The notes: generated by a model from the letters alone, not told the origin. 64,000 nt of DNA from Microbacterium oryzae (GCF_030406385.1 NZ_JAUEPM010000005.1:168526-232525), one strand, 5' to 3'. Counted from the first letter of the stretch, positions 43,515 to 52,721 are shown. Program-made: numbers and translations.

Positions 43515-43637
43515 ATGGACGCCCGACGCGCAGAGCGGGCGACCTCGACGAACAGGTGCTCTCCGCGGCACCCGAGCCCAGACCATCCGATCGCTCATAG
43601 CCTGGACATTCGGGTTTCCTCACGAAAGGACTGCACT

Positions 43638-44585
43638 ATGGCACGCATCGGCACCAGTGACCTCGATGTCTTCCCCCTCAACCTCGGCGGCAACGTCTTC
43701 GGGTGGACCGCGGACCGCGATGAGTCGTTCCGGATTCTCGACGCGTTTGTCGAGGGCGGCGGGAACTTCATCGACACCGCCGATTCGTACAGCGCCTGGG
43801 TGGAGGGCAACACCGGTGGCGACAGCGAGCGCATCATCGGCGCGTGGCTCGCCGACCGGAAGCCCGCGAACGTCACCGTCGCGACCAAGGTCAGCCAGCA
43901 CCCCGAGTTCAAGGGGCTCTCGGCCGCCAACGTGCGCGCCGCTGCGGAGGCCTCGCTCGAGCGCCTCGGCGTCGAGCAGATCGACCTCTACTACGCGCAC
44001 TTCGATGACGAGTCGGTGCCGCTCGAGGAGACGGTGGCCGCGTTCGGCAACCTCGTCGCCGACGGCCTCGTGCGGTACACGGCGGTATCGAACTACTCGG
44101 CGGACCGCATTCGCGAGTGGATCCGGATCGCTCGCGACCTCGGCGTCGCGGAGCCCGTGGCCGTGCAGCCGCACTACAACCTCGTCGAGCGCGGCATCGA
44201 GGAGACGATCCTTCCCGTGGCGGAGGAGTTCGGCCTCAGCGTCTTCCCGTACTTCTCCCTCGCCAAGGGCTTCCTCGCGGGCAAGTACCGCTCGGCCGAC
44301 GACGCGGGCTCGCCCCGCGCCGGCGCTGCCAAGGAGTACATCAACGAGGAGAACCTCGCGCTCCTCGACGCCGTCGAGCGCATCGGACGGGCACATGATG
44401 CCTCGATCGCCACGACGTCGCTGGCGTGGCTGCGCTCGCGTCCGGCCGTTCTCGCCCCGATCGCATCGGCATCCCGTGTCGACCAGGTCGCGGACCTGCT
44501 CGCCGCGGGTCGCCTCGAGCTCACCGAGGACGATCTCGCCGAGCTCGACCGTCTCTCCAGCCGGACGGTTGCGCAGAGCGCCTGA
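43638..44585 (+). CDS. Aldo/keto reductase
   Basis: The protein has 315 residues with a TIM barrel of the AKR superfamily. The catalytic tetrad region is visible: NFIDTADSYSAW (Asp, Tyr), VTVATKVSQ (Lys) and DLYYAHFDDES (His). A C-terminal NADPH segment follows (APIASASRVDQVADLL). It reduces aldehydes or ketones with NADPH; the substrate is unknown. GAAAGGA lies 7 nt before the ATG. The ArsR-VOC pair follows downstream with its own promoter. Confidence 0.92.
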   Translation: MARIGTSDLDVFPLNLGGNVFGWTADRDESFRILDAFVEGGGNFIDTADSYSAWVEGNTGGDSERIIGAWLADRKPANVTVATKVSQHPEFKGLSAANVRAAAEASLERLGVEQIDLYYAHFDDESVPLEETVAAFGNLVADGLVRYTAVSNYSADRIREWIRIARDLGVAEPVAVQPHYNLVERGIEETILPVAEEFGLSVFPYFSLAKGFLAGKYRSADDAGSPRAGAAKEYINEENLALLDAVERIGRAHDASIATTSLAWLRSRPAVLAPIASASRVDQVADLLAAGRLELTEDDLAELDRLSSRTVAQSA

Positions 44586-44590
44586 CCCGG

Positions 44591-44620
44591 TTGACACGCA
44601 AGCGCACGCTTGCCTAACGT
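44591..44620 (+). promoter_or_regulatory. Consensus promoter with embedded palindromic operator for the ArsR-VOC operon
   Basis: TTGACA (44591-44596) and TAACGT (44615-44620) are 18 bp apart, and the ATG at 44627 is 6 nt further on (leaderless). The spacer holds a perfect inverted repeat GCAAGCG-CA-CGCTTGC (44598-44613). A repressor bound there would cover the promoter, fitting autorepression by the ArsR-type product. Confidence 0.75.
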
Positions 44621-44626
44621 GAGCGC

Positions 44627-44944
44627 ATGGCCGATGTCTTCAAGGCCCTCGCGGACGGGACGCGCCGCGCCATCCTCGACGAGCTGACCGAGCGCGACGG
44701 GCAGACGCTCTTCGAGCTGTGCGGTCGGCTCGCGATGCGGTACGGCATCGCGTCCTCACGCCAGGCGGTCTCTCAGCACCTCGACGTGCTGGAGGCCGCC
44801 GGGCTCGTCCGGACGCGTCGGGAGGGGCGCTACAAGTTCCACGATCTCGACACGGGCCCGCTCGCGAGCATCATGGAGCGCTGGCTGACGCCATCGGACA
44901 GCGGCGGCCGCTCCGCCCAGGAACAGGAACGAGGATCGACATGA
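44627..44944 (+). CDS. ArsR-family winged-helix regulator
   Basis: The protein has 105 residues. It opens ADVFKALADGTRRAILDEL and has the recognition helix SRQAVSQHLDVLEAAGLV, then the beta-wing TRREGRYKFHDLD. This is the non-metal ArsR subgroup often linked to VOC or SRPBCC genes. The stop overlaps the VOC gene start (ATGA). Autoregulation through the palindrome at 44598-44613 is inferred. Confidence 0.92.
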   Translation: MADVFKALADGTRRAILDELTERDGQTLFELCGRLAMRYGIASSRQAVSQHLDVLEAAGLVRTRREGRYKFHDLDTGPLASIMERWLTPSDSGGRSAQEQERGST

Positions 44945-45327
44945 GAATCAACCTGACGAGCGTGTTCGTCGACGATCAGGAGAAGGCGCTCCGCTTCTAC
45001 ACGGATGTGCTGGGTTTCGTGAAGAAGGACGACGTGCCGGTCGGCGAGGACCGCTGGCTGACCGTGGCGTCGCCGGAGGACCCGGATGGCGTCCGCCTGC
45101 TTCTCGAACCCAGCGGACATCCCGCGGTGGGACCGTACCGCGACGCCCTCGTCGCTGACGGGATCCCGCTGGCGCAGTTTGACGTCGAGGATGTCGTCGC
45201 GGAGCACGCGCGCCTGGCCGCGCTCGGCGTGCGATTCACGCAGGAGCCGATGGAGATGGGCCCAGTGACCACGGCTGTCTTCGACGACACCGTCGGCAAC
45301 CTCATCCAGATCGCCCACATGCGCTGA
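44941..45327 (+). CDS. VOC-family (glyoxalase/bleomycin-resistance-like) protein
   Basis: The protein has 128 residues with two beta-alpha-beta-beta-beta units. It begins INLTSVFVDDQEKALRFYTD and ends TVGNLIQIAHM, with Glu in the usual metal-ligand position near LLLEPS. It may be an isomerase, lyase or binding protein; the substrate is unknown. It is translated with the ArsR gene, a common pair in which the VOC protein handles a toxic small molecule. Confidence 0.9.
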   Translation: MRINLTSVFVDDQEKALRFYTDVLGFVKKDDVPVGEDRWLTVASPEDPDGVRLLLEPSGHPAVGPYRDALVADGIPLAQFDVEDVVAEHARLAALGVRFTQEPMEMGPVTTAVFDDTVGNLIQIAHMR

Positions 45328-45372
45328 GCTTCGGGCGGGGGGTTGCTCCTCCGCCCGAACGCGCACCGCACG

Positions 45373-48366
45373 CTACTGAGAGACGGTGCTCCAGCCCTGC
45401 GGCGTGCGGTCGACCCGCAGCTGAGCCGGGATCTGCTCCTTCATCGCCTCGACGTGACTGATCACGCCGACTGTGCGCCCGCCCGCGCGCAGGCCGTCGA
45501 GCGTACGCATGGCGGTCTCGAGGGTCTCGCTGTCGAGGGACCCGAAGCCCTCGTCGATGAAGAGCGTGTCGAGCGTGATGCCGCCGGCGCGGTTGGTGAC
45601 GACCTCGGCCAGACCGAGCGCGAGCGCGAGGGAAGCGAGGAAGGTCTCGCCGCCGGACAGCGACCGCGGCGAGCGCGGCTGCCCCGTGAACCGATCCAGC
45701 ACCTCGAGGCCGAGGCCACTGGCCGCATTGCGATACGCCAGCGCGTCGGTGTGCTGCAGGGCGTACCGGCCATCCGACATCTCGTCCAGGCGTCGGTTCG
45801 CCGCTTCGACGATCCCCTCGAGCTCGGCGGCGAGCACGAAGGTCTCGAGGTCCATCTTCTTCATATTCCTGCCAGCGACGGCATCGGCGAGGTCGCGGAT
45901 CACTGCGGCTTCCCGTGCCGCACCGGCGATCCGCGCATGCACATCGTCCGCCCGGTGAAGAGTGTCTGCGAGCGACGTCGCGAGTTGCCGCATGGACGAC
46001 AGGTGGGCGACGGCGGCATCGCGCTCGTCCTCCGCCTGCGCCAGCGCCGCACGCGCTGCGTCGACGTCGATCTCCTCGTCCGGAAGCACGAGCAACTCGA
46101 GTTCGACGAGCGCGGCCTTCGTGCTCTGCATATCGGCGTCGTACGCGCTGATCGCGCGCTCCAGACGCTCCTGGGTCGCGCCGTCGCGGATGGCCGAACG
46201 CGCCTTCTCGACATCGGCGAAGCCGGCCTCTGCGACGGCCTCGGCGAGCGCTTCCGCTGCTTGTGCGGCCGCGCCCTCCGCCCGCGAGGCCTCGCGCTGC
46301 CCTTCGGCGAAGCCGGAAGCGGCGGCGGCACGGCTGCGCTCGACATCCAAGCGCGCCGCGACGGAATCGGCATCTCCGCGCGCTTCCGCGATGGCGGCGC
46401 GGCTCTTCTGCAGCTCGTTCTCCGCCGAGCGGATGGCTGCGAGAAGCTCGGAGTTCTCCTCCTCGGCGGCTGTCCGTGCGTTGCCGAGCCGCTGCTCCTC
46501 CGCAGCGAGCGCGCTCTGGGAGGCTTCGAGATCGGACAGCTCGCCTGCCGCGGCTTCGGCGTCCTTCTGCTGCGCGAGCGCTGCATCCCGCTCAGCCTCG
46601 AGATCGGCGAGGGTGCGACCGCCTGCTCTCGCCTCAGCCTCGGCGAGAGCCCGCTGTGCGTCGCGTCGCTCGTCGGAGGCCCTCGACTCCGAGCGAGCAG
46701 CGGCACTCTTCCGCTCCTCCGCGGCATCGATCTCGTCCGCCGTGACGTGCTCGTCAGCGCGCTCGGCCGGAGCAGGATGCGCGGTCGACCCGCACACCGC
46801 GCAGGGGATGCCCGCGACGAGCTCAGAGGCGAGTTCCGCCGCGTACCCGCCGAGGCGACGGCGATGCAACTCGCCGAGTTCACGATCAGCCTGGTCCCGC
46901 GCCTGCCGCGCTTCCTCAGCTCGGCGAGCCACCCGCTCGTACTCCTCCAGGAGTCGGGAGACCTTGCGGGCAGCGTCGAGCTGCGCGGTCAGTGCGGTCA
47001 CACGCTCCTCGGCGTGCTGGCGTCCCGCGGCGCGCTCGGCCGCCGACCGCGCGTCCGACTCCAGACGCTTCCGCTGCTCGGGGATGGCCGCGAGCTGCGC
47101 CGCAAGTTCGTGTCGTCGAGCGGCGATCTGCTCCGCCTCCGTCCGGAGGCGGTCGAGCGCAGTCTCTGCTTCCGGAAACCGCTGCTCGACCTCGAGCATC
47201 GGCTGCCACGCGCCGATGCGCTGCTGCGCCTGCTCGACCACCGCATCCAGCTCGTCGGGCGCGCTCGCACCCGAGGCATCGACCTCCTCCCACACCGCCC
47301 GAGCACGCTCCAGCGTCCTAGCGGCCGAGGTCACCGAAGCGAGCGCCCGCGTCGCGGCGTCGAGAGCGCCCCGCACACTCTCTGCGCGCCGAGCCGCCTT
47401 CAGCTCGGCACGTTCGCCTTCGATCGACGCTGCACGTGCGTCGAGCTCCTCGAGCTTCCGCCGCAGTTCGTCGCGCTGACGCTGCTTCTCCCGCTCGCCG
47501 CGCAACCGCTCGCACTCGGCAGCCGCGGACTCCCGAATGCGCCGAGCCGCCACCTCGGCGGCTTCCGCGACCTCCACCTCATGCCGCGAACGGTGCTCGG
47601 CTCGCGAGAGCCCCGTGAGCCGAGCTTCCTCGGAAGCCGCACCCGGGCCATCCGTCGACCCGATCTCGCTGCCGTCGGTCTCCTCGCGCGGCGGCAGGCC
47701 GGCGGCGATCGCGTCGGCCTGATCCAGCACGACGGAGAGGAGCTGCCGTCCTTCCGACACCGACGCCTCGGCGGCGCGGCGACGCTGGTCGAGCTCGTTC
47801 TCGTAGTCCTCGAAGCGGCGGGAGCCGAAGAGCGTGCGCAGCAGCTTCTGCCGGTCGTTGTTGTCGGCGAGCAGAAAGCGGGCGAACCGTCCCTGCGCGA
47901 GGAGGATGACCTGCAGGAACTGCTGCTGGTTCAGTCCGACCACCTCGGCGACGAGGTTGGCGACGTCGCGGTCCTTCGCGGCCTTCCACTCGACCGTGCC
48001 GCCGATGACCTCGCCCATCTGCGCGCGTGCGGGGGCGGTCGTCATGCCGCCGCCGCGCTTCTTCGGGCGCTCGTACTCGGGTGAGCGTTCGATGCGCCAG
48101 CGGGTGCCGCCGGTGGTGAACTCCACGGCGACGCTGGTCGGGTCGTCGGGTTCGCAGTGGTCGCTGCGCAGGCGCTTCTCGCCGCCCTCGTAGCGCGGAA
48201 CGGATCCGAAGATCGTGAAGGTGATGGCGTCGAGGATGCTCGACTTGCCGGCACCGGTGCGCCCGCCGATGAGGAAGAGCCCGTCGACGGCGTACGCGTC
48301 GAGGTCGATGACCTGTCGTTCTCGGAACGGCCCGAAGCCCTCGATCTCGACGCGGTGGATTCTCAT
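45373..48366 (-). CDS. sbcC: Exonuclease SbcCD subunit C (SMC-like ATPase)
   Basis: The protein has 997 residues. Walker A is at the N-terminus (LIGGRTGAGKSSILDAI), followed by long coiled coils. The zinc hook is in the middle (GIPCAVCGSTAHPAP). The signature SLSGGETFLASLALAL and Walker B/D-loop LDTLFIDEGFGSLD are at the C-terminus. With SbcD it opens and cuts hairpins and protein-blocked DNA ends. The ATG overlaps the sbcD stop (ATGA). Confidence 0.96.
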   Translation of the reverse strand: MRIHRVEIEGFGPFRERQVIDLDAYAVDGLFLIGGRTGAGKSSILDAITFTIFGSVPRYEGGEKRLRSDHCEPDDPTSVAVEFTTGGTRWRIERSPEYERPKKRGGGMTTAPARAQMGEVIGGTVEWKAAKDRDVANLVAEVVGLNQQQFLQVILLAQGRFARFLLADNNDRQKLLRTLFGSRRFEDYENELDQRRRAAEASVSEGRQLLSVVLDQADAIAAGLPPREETDGSEIGSTDGPGAASEEARLTGLSRAEHRSRHEVEVAEAAEVAARRIRESAAAECERLRGEREKQRQRDELRRKLEELDARAASIEGERAELKAARRAESVRGALDAATRALASVTSAARTLERARAVWEEVDASGASAPDELDAVVEQAQQRIGAWQPMLEVEQRFPEAETALDRLRTEAEQIAARRHELAAQLAAIPEQRKRLESDARSAAERAAGRQHAEERVTALTAQLDAARKVSRLLEEYERVARRAEEARQARDQADRELGELHRRRLGGYAAELASELVAGIPCAVCGSTAHPAPAERADEHVTADEIDAAEERKSAAARSESRASDERRDAQRALAEAEARAGGRTLADLEAERDAALAQQKDAEAAAGELSDLEASQSALAAEEQRLGNARTAAEEENSELLAAIRSAENELQKSRAAIAEARGDADSVAARLDVERSRAAAASGFAEGQREASRAEGAAAQAAEALAEAVAEAGFADVEKARSAIRDGATQERLERAISAYDADMQSTKAALVELELLVLPDEEIDVDAARAALAQAEDERDAAVAHLSSMRQLATSLADTLHRADDVHARIAGAAREAAVIRDLADAVAGRNMKKMDLETFVLAAELEGIVEAANRRLDEMSDGRYALQHTDALAYRNAASGLGLEVLDRFTGQPRSPRSLSGGETFLASLALALGLAEVVTNRAGGITLDTLFIDEGFGSLDSETLETAMRTLDGLRAGGRTVGVISHVEAMKEQIPAQLRVDRTPQGWSTVSQ

Positions 48367-49520
48367 GCTCGCGTCTCCGCGGCGGCGTGGATGGAGACGA
48401 CCTCGCCGATGATCTCGCGCTCGGCATCCGTGGCGCTCTCCCCGTTGCGGACGTGCGCGAGGAAGTCCTGCACGAGATCGCCATCCGACCGCGCATTCTC
48501 GACCCGCTCGCGGAAGGTGCGGCCGTCCGCCTTCACGCCGCCCGCGGGCGCGAGCTGGATGGTCGCGCACCCGTCGAACCGCGCACGCAGCTTGCGCATG
48601 GGCTCGAGCGGCGGGTTGACGTCGGTGAGCACCGCGCAGACCCAGGCGTCCTCGTGCTCGGCGAACCGCTCGTCCGCGAGGAGCTCGTCGAGTGTTCCGC
48701 GCAGGGTCACGAGACGGCGCGGGATCGGCAGGTCGAGCCACTCGACGCTCTCCACGCCGTCGGCACCGAGATCGACGATCCACGCGCCGCGCGGCTTGTC
48801 GCCTTCACCGAAGCTGTAGTGCAGCGGCGCCCCGGAGTAGCGGACGTTCTCGGCGAGCCGCGATCGCCCGTGGATGTGCCCGAGCGCGACGTAGTCGGGG
48901 CCCTCGAAGTCGACGAGTGGCACGACGTCGAGCGACCCCTGGCGGATCTCCCGCTCGACGCCCGCCGTCGGCTCGACATCGCCCGCGAAGCAGTGCGATG
49001 CGACGATCGAGCGTCCGCGGCGCTCTGCTCGATCCGCGTTCACGAGACTCATGGCGTGGCGGATGGCCTGCTCCTGCGTGCGCAGGTCGGCCTCCGGCCA
49101 GACGGTGCGGACGATCTGAGGCTCGAGGTACGGCAGCCCGTAGAAGTGGACGGGGCCGTGCTCGTCGTCGATGGTGATCGGAGTGCCGACCGATCGCGGG
49201 TCGGTCACGATGTGGACGCCGGCCACGCCGAGCAGTGGCGCCTGGAAGCCCAGCCGTGCGGCGGAGTCGTGGTTGCCGCTCGTCACGACGAGCTGCGCTC
49301 CCGCCGCGCGGATGCCCCGGAGGGTGTCGGTCAGGAGCTCGAACGCGGCAGCGGCCGGAGTGCCGGAGTCAAACACGTCACCGGCGACGACGACGACGTC
49401 GACGTTCCGCTCGCGCACCTCGTCCGCGAGCGCGGTGAAGACGTCGCGCAGGGCGTCGAGCGTGGAGAACCCGTGGAAGGTGCGCCCGATGTGCCAGTCC
49501 GAGGTGTGGAGGATCCGCAT
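48363..49520 (-). CDS. sbcD: Exonuclease SbcCD subunit D (Mre11-type nuclease)
   Basis: The protein has 385 residues. Metallophosphoesterase motifs are in order: SDWHIGRTFHG, VVAGDVFDSG, VTSGNHDSAARL, and ALGHIHGRSRL. It has Mn-dependent 3'-5' exonuclease and endonuclease activity in complex with SbcC. The start has both TACCGT 6 nt upstream and GGAGG. It is first of the two-gene operon. Confidence 0.96.
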   Translation of the reverse strand: MRILHTSDWHIGRTFHGFSTLDALRDVFTALADEVRERNVDVVVVAGDVFDSGTPAAAAFELLTDTLRGIRAAGAQLVVTSGNHDSAARLGFQAPLLGVAGVHIVTDPRSVGTPITIDDEHGPVHFYGLPYLEPQIVRTVWPEADLRTQEQAIRHAMSLVNADRAERRGRSIVASHCFAGDVEPTAGVEREIRQGSLDVVPLVDFEGPDYVALGHIHGRSRLAENVRYSGAPLHYSFGEGDKPRGAWIVDLGADGVESVEWLDLPIPRRLVTLRGTLDELLADERFAEHEDAWVCAVLTDVNPPLEPMRKLRARFDGCATIQLAPAGGVKADGRTFRERVENARSDGDLVQDFLAHVRNGESATDAEREIIGEVVSIHAAAETRA

Positions 49521-49589
49521 GCCTCCACGGTAAAGAGGGCGTCGGACATTGCCGCGGAGCACCGCCGCGGGGCGGCCGACCCGCGCGCC

Positions 49590-49982
49590 TCAGCCCTCTG
49601 ATGCGACCCGTAATAACCGGAACTCCCGCCTCCGCAGGAGGCGCAGGATGGCGGACCGGAAGGGACCGAAGGCGCGGAGGCCCGCACGCACGGCGTAGGG
49701 CTCGACGGCGGTGATCCGGAACCACTCGCCGCGATACAGCACCCGTCCCCCGCCGGCCACGACGTTCCGATACCAGTTCACGTCGGAGCCGTAGGTCAGC
49801 TCCGTGACGAACCCCTCCGGCACGCGCGCGAGAATGACCGGCGCCTCATAGGTGCGGCCGGTGCGACGGCCGACGTGCTCGACGAGCGCGAACGGACCGC
49901 GCCCGCTGTGCGCGGCGCGAAGCGTGAGCGGATTCAGCGTGCGGTTCAGCACCTTCAGGAACGCGCTCTTGAAGCGGCCCAT
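49590..49982 (-). CDS. Nitroreductase/deazaflavin-dependent oxidoreductase family protein (DUF385-like)
   Basis: The protein has 130 residues with a split beta-barrel of the Ddn/F420 reductase type: RTGRTYEAPVILARVPEGF then DVNWYRNVVAGG (conserved NWxxN-like motif). It likely binds F420; the substrate is unknown. GGAAGGAGG before the ATG is a strong ribosome site. The five-copy 46-bp repeat array lies just upstream of its 5' end. Confidence 0.85.
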   Translation of the reverse strand: MGRFKSAFLKVLNRTLNPLTLRAAHSGRGPFALVEHVGRRTGRTYEAPVILARVPEGFVTELTYGSDVNWYRNVVAGGGRVLYRGEWFRITAVEPYAVRAGLRAFGPFRSAILRLLRRREFRLLRVASEG

Positions 49983-50010
49983 GACGCCTCCTTCCCGAGA
50001 TCATCTTGCG

Positions 50011-50235
50011 CCGTTTCGACTCGCTTCGCTCGCTCAACGTCCGAGCGTGGGTTGCGCCGTTTCGACTCGCTCCGCTCGCTCAACGCCCGAGCGTGGGCAG
50101 CACCGTCTCGACTCGCTCCGCTCGCTCAACGTCCGAGCGTGGGCAGCACCGTTTCGTCTCGCTCCGCTCGATCAACGCCCGAGCGTGGGCAGCACCGTTT
50201 CGTCTCGCTCCGCTCGCTCAACGCGCGGGTCGTGG
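50011..50235. repeat. Tandem array of about five 46-bp repeats
   Basis: Copies begin at 50011, 50057, 50103, 50149 and 50195, exactly 46 bp apart. Each carries a CGTTTCG(A/T)CTCGCT core, CGCTCGCTCAACG, and CCGAGCGTGGG. Differences between copies are mostly single C/T changes. The array fills nearly the whole gap between the epimerase gene's stop and the deazaflavin reductase start. The core is shared with 63656-63930. Confidence 0.9.
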
Positions 50236-50239
50236 GGCC

Positions 50240-51211
50240 CTACGCCCCGTACTTCTCCACCAGCCGGTCGAACGCGGCATCCAGCTCCTCGTCGACGACC
50301 TGGCGCGCGCCATCGGCCAGATACCACTCCACGATCTCGCGCGCGCCCTCGGAGAAGGGGGTCGTCGCCACCCATCCAGGCACGAGCTGCTTGATGCGCG
50401 TGTTGTCGAAGATCACCGAGTGCGCCTTGTCACCCACCAGCCCCGGGCCCATCGCCGGGATCTCGCGCGCGATCGCCTCCGACGTCACGTGCACGATCTC
50501 GGGCTCACGGCCGAGAGCGCGCCCGAGCTGGCGTGCGATCTCATCCCACGTCAGGCTCTCGTCGCTCGTGATGTGCACGGCCTGCCCGACCGCGTGCGGG
50601 TTGCCGAACAGCCCCACGAACGCGCGGGCGAAGTCGCGGGAGTGCGTGAGCGTCCACCAGCTCGTGCCGTCGCCGTGCACGACGATGGGTCGGCCATCCT
50701 TCATGCGCTGCAGCGTGGTCCAGCCGCCCTCGAGCGGGATGAGCGACGACCCGTACGTGTGGCTCGGCCGCACGATCGTCATCGGGAAGCCCGACTCGCG
50801 GTAGGCGGCGACGAGCAGGTCCTCGCTGGCGATCTTCTTCCGCGAGTACTCCCAGAACGGGTTCCGCAGTGGCGTCGACTCGACGATCGACACCTGCGCG
50901 ATGGGCTTCTGGTAGGCCGAGGCGCTGGAGATGTAGATGTACTGCGCGGTCCGCCCGGAGAAGATGCGGATGTCGTCGCTCACCTGCTGCGGCGAGAAGC
51001 TGCGGAAGTTCGCCACCACGTCGAAGGTCTCGTCGCCGATCGCCTGCTCGATCGACGCGGGATCGCCGGCGTCGCCGATCAGCGAGCGGACGCCATCCGG
51101 CACCTCGCTCTTGCCGCGATTGAGCACGGCCACGTCGTGACCGCCCTCCACCGCGAGCGCGGTGACGTAGGAGCTGATGTTGCCGGTGCCGCCGATGAGG
51201 AGGATGCGCAT
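50240..51211 (-). CDS. NAD-dependent epimerase/dehydratase family protein (SDR)
   Basis: The protein has 323 residues. The NAD-binding start ILLIGGTGNISSYVTALAV is the extended-SDR glycine motif. Further marks: VANFRSFSPQQVSDD, a serine-rich strand YIYISSASAYQ (catalytic Ser) and SRKK. The expected YxxxK reads EYSRKK, so the active site is intact. It resembles NDP-sugar epimerases or mRNA-binding chloroplast-type SDRs; the substrate is unknown. TAGCGT lies 7 nt before the ATG (leaderless). Confidence 0.88.
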   Translation of the reverse strand: MRILLIGGTGNISSYVTALAVEGGHDVAVLNRGKSEVPDGVRSLIGDAGDPASIEQAIGDETFDVVANFRSFSPQQVSDDIRIFSGRTAQYIYISSASAYQKPIAQVSIVESTPLRNPFWEYSRKKIASEDLLVAAYRESGFPMTIVRPSHTYGSSLIPLEGGWTTLQRMKDGRPIVVHGDGTSWWTLTHSRDFARAFVGLFGNPHAVGQAVHITSDESLTWDEIARQLGRALGREPEIVHVTSEAIAREIPAMGPGLVGDKAHSVIFDNTRIKQLVPGWVATTPFSEGAREIVEWYLADGARQVVDEELDAAFDRLVEKYGA

Positions 51212-51250
51212 GCGCGCCACGCTACCGCGGCGAGCGCGCACCGGGACGGG

Positions 51251-51688
51251 TCAGGGCCGTTCCCAGCTCTCGATGGGCCCGGGGATGATCGTGAAGAGCG
51301 GATGGGCCGTGGGGCCCGGAAGCGTGGCGTGCGCTGTGTGCAGGTCGGGCGCGCGGACGGCGAGCTTCCGCAGGAGGTGCTCCCACTCGTACTCGAGCTG
51401 CCCGGACGTCGTGTAGATCGTGGCGAGGGGATCGGCGGGCGGCGGCTGCACGATCCGCGACGCGTCGAAGCTGTACCCCCGGCGCTCGGCCTCGGCCCGC
51501 ACCTCGGCGAGGTAGGCGCCGATGGCGGCGGTCGGATGCGCATGCCGACGGAAGCGATGCAGCTGCGGATGCTGCGTGTAGCCGCGCGTCTTCCCCAGCA
51601 GCACCGCCTGAGCGAGCAGGCCCTCGCGCCACTCGGCGACGAGGCCCGTCCGATCGAGCAGCGAGGGGTGGATGGTCCACAGCCGCAT
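51251..51688 (-). CDS. Pyrimidine dimer DNA glycosylase/endonuclease V-like protein
   Basis: The protein has 145 residues. It opens MRLWTIHPSLLDRTGLVAEW then REGLLAQAVLLGKTRGY, the pattern of small actinobacterial proteins annotated as pyrimidine-dimer glycosylases. A conserved RGYxxHPQLxRF segment and a Trp/Glu-rich C-terminus follow. The activity (removal of UV dimers) is by family, not proved here. It lies on the same strand as the epimerase, 39 bp upstream of it, and downstream of the small GNAT gene. Confidence 0.78.
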   Translation of the reverse strand: MRLWTIHPSLLDRTGLVAEWREGLLAQAVLLGKTRGYTQHPQLHRFRRHAHPTAAIGAYLAEVRAEAERRGYSFDASRIVQPPPADPLATIYTTSGQLEYEWEHLLRKLAVRAPDLHTAHATLPGPTAHPLFTIIPGPIESWERP

Positions 51689-51701
51689 GCGTTCGCCCGG
51701 C

Positions 51702-51992
51702 CTAGCGGGCGGCGAGCACGCCGGTGCGCTCGGGGTGCGCGGCGAACCAGTCCGCGACGTACCAGCACACCGGCAGCACGCGGCGATCCCCCTGCGCCTC
51801 GATCTCGGCGACGGCGCGGTCGGTGACGATGGCGGCGTACCCGTGTCCGCGGTGCGCGGGGTTCGTGTAGGCGCGGGTGAGCGCGACGGTCTGGCCGTTG
51901 TCGCGGTAGTCGAGGACGCTCACGAGATCATCGCCACGGCGCAGCTCGTAGCGGGATGCCTCGGGCGCGTGAGTGAAGCTGAGCTCGGTCAC
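51702..51992 (-). CDS. Small GNAT-family N-acetyltransferase
   Basis: The protein has 96 residues with a minimal GNAT fold of the YjdJ/COG2388 type: SVLDYRDNGQTVALTRAYTN, then HRGHGYAAIVTDRAV for acetyl-CoA binding and CWYVADWFAAHPE at the end. The acceptor is unknown. TAGTCT lies 6 nt before the GTG start (leaderless). Confidence 0.85.
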   Translation of the reverse strand: MTELSFTHAPEASRYELRRGDDLVSVLDYRDNGQTVALTRAYTNPAHRGHGYAAIVTDRAVAEIEAQGDRRVLPVCWYVADWFAAHPERTGVLAAR

Positions 51993-52055
51993 GAATCGAG
52001 ACTACGCCCGGCGGGATGGACGAGGGCCGGGGGCAGCGCGGCCGGCGGCGGGCGC

Positions 52056-52721
52056 TCACCCGGCGAGGAGGAGACGGCGAGCCGAGTCGATCCACCATTC
52101 GAGGTAGGCCTCCTCGCTCCATCCGAAGTCGAGGACGAGCAGCTGGTAGGGATCGAACCCGCTGAGCAGAGCGAGGGTCGCCCCGAGCTCCTCCACCGTC
52201 CGGTCCGTGCGCAGGACACGGCGTTCGGCGAGTGCGGCGGCGAGCATCTCGTGGTCGAGGCGCCGCCGGTCCATCAGCCCGCGGTAGAGCGCCGAGACGC
52301 TCTCGTCGAGGTTCGCCGCATCCTGCAGCGCCCGCCACATGCCGATGCCATCGCTCTGGATGCGCAGAGCGAACCGCGCGAAGGCGCGGAGCATCTCCTC
52401 GACGTCGTCGATCACGAGCATCCCGGTCAACTCCTCGCGCCCGCTGACCGGGTCCGCCCCCTCGCGTCCGGTGAACGCGAGCTCGAACGCCGCGAGCAGG
52501 AGCGACGCCTTCGGCCCATTCGCCGCGACCGACTCCGCGGACACCTTCGCCTCCCGCGCGATCTGGGCGACGGTCGTGCCCGAGTACCCGCGCTCACGGA
52601 AGCAGCGGGTGGCCGCTTCGAGGATCCGACGCCGCGTCTGCTGCGCCTGAGCCTCGCGCAACGGAGATCGGTAGGCGCGCTTCGTCGGCGATTCGGAATT
52701 CGTGCTGGACTTCGCGGCCAT
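52056..52721 (-). CDS. TetR-family transcriptional regulator
   Basis: The protein has 221 residues. The N-terminal TetR helix-turn-helix is clear: TRRRILEAATRCFRERGYSG then TTVAQIAREAKVSAESV. The rest is a helical ligand domain. It is divergent from the GT1 glycosyltransferase gene with only 53 bp between starts, so it most likely represses that gene. TACTGT lies 7 nt before its ATG. Ligand unknown; the glycosyltransferase's acceptor is a natural guess. Confidence 0.9.
   Translation of the reverse strand: MAAKSSTNSESPTKRAYRSPLREAQAQQTRRRILEAATRCFRERGYSGTTVAQIAREAKVSAESVAANGPKASLLLAAFELAFTGREGADPVSGREELTGMLVIDDVEEMLRAFARFALRIQSDGIGMWRALQDAANLDESVSALYRGLMDRRRLDHEMLAAALAERRVLRTDRTVEELGATLALLSGFDPYQLLVLDFGWSEEAYLEWWIDSARRLLLAG

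Noticed and set aside
50011..50235. CRISPR array from regular repeats
   Set aside because: The repeats are tandem with the whole 46-bp unit conserved; there are no unique spacers and no cas genes in the window.
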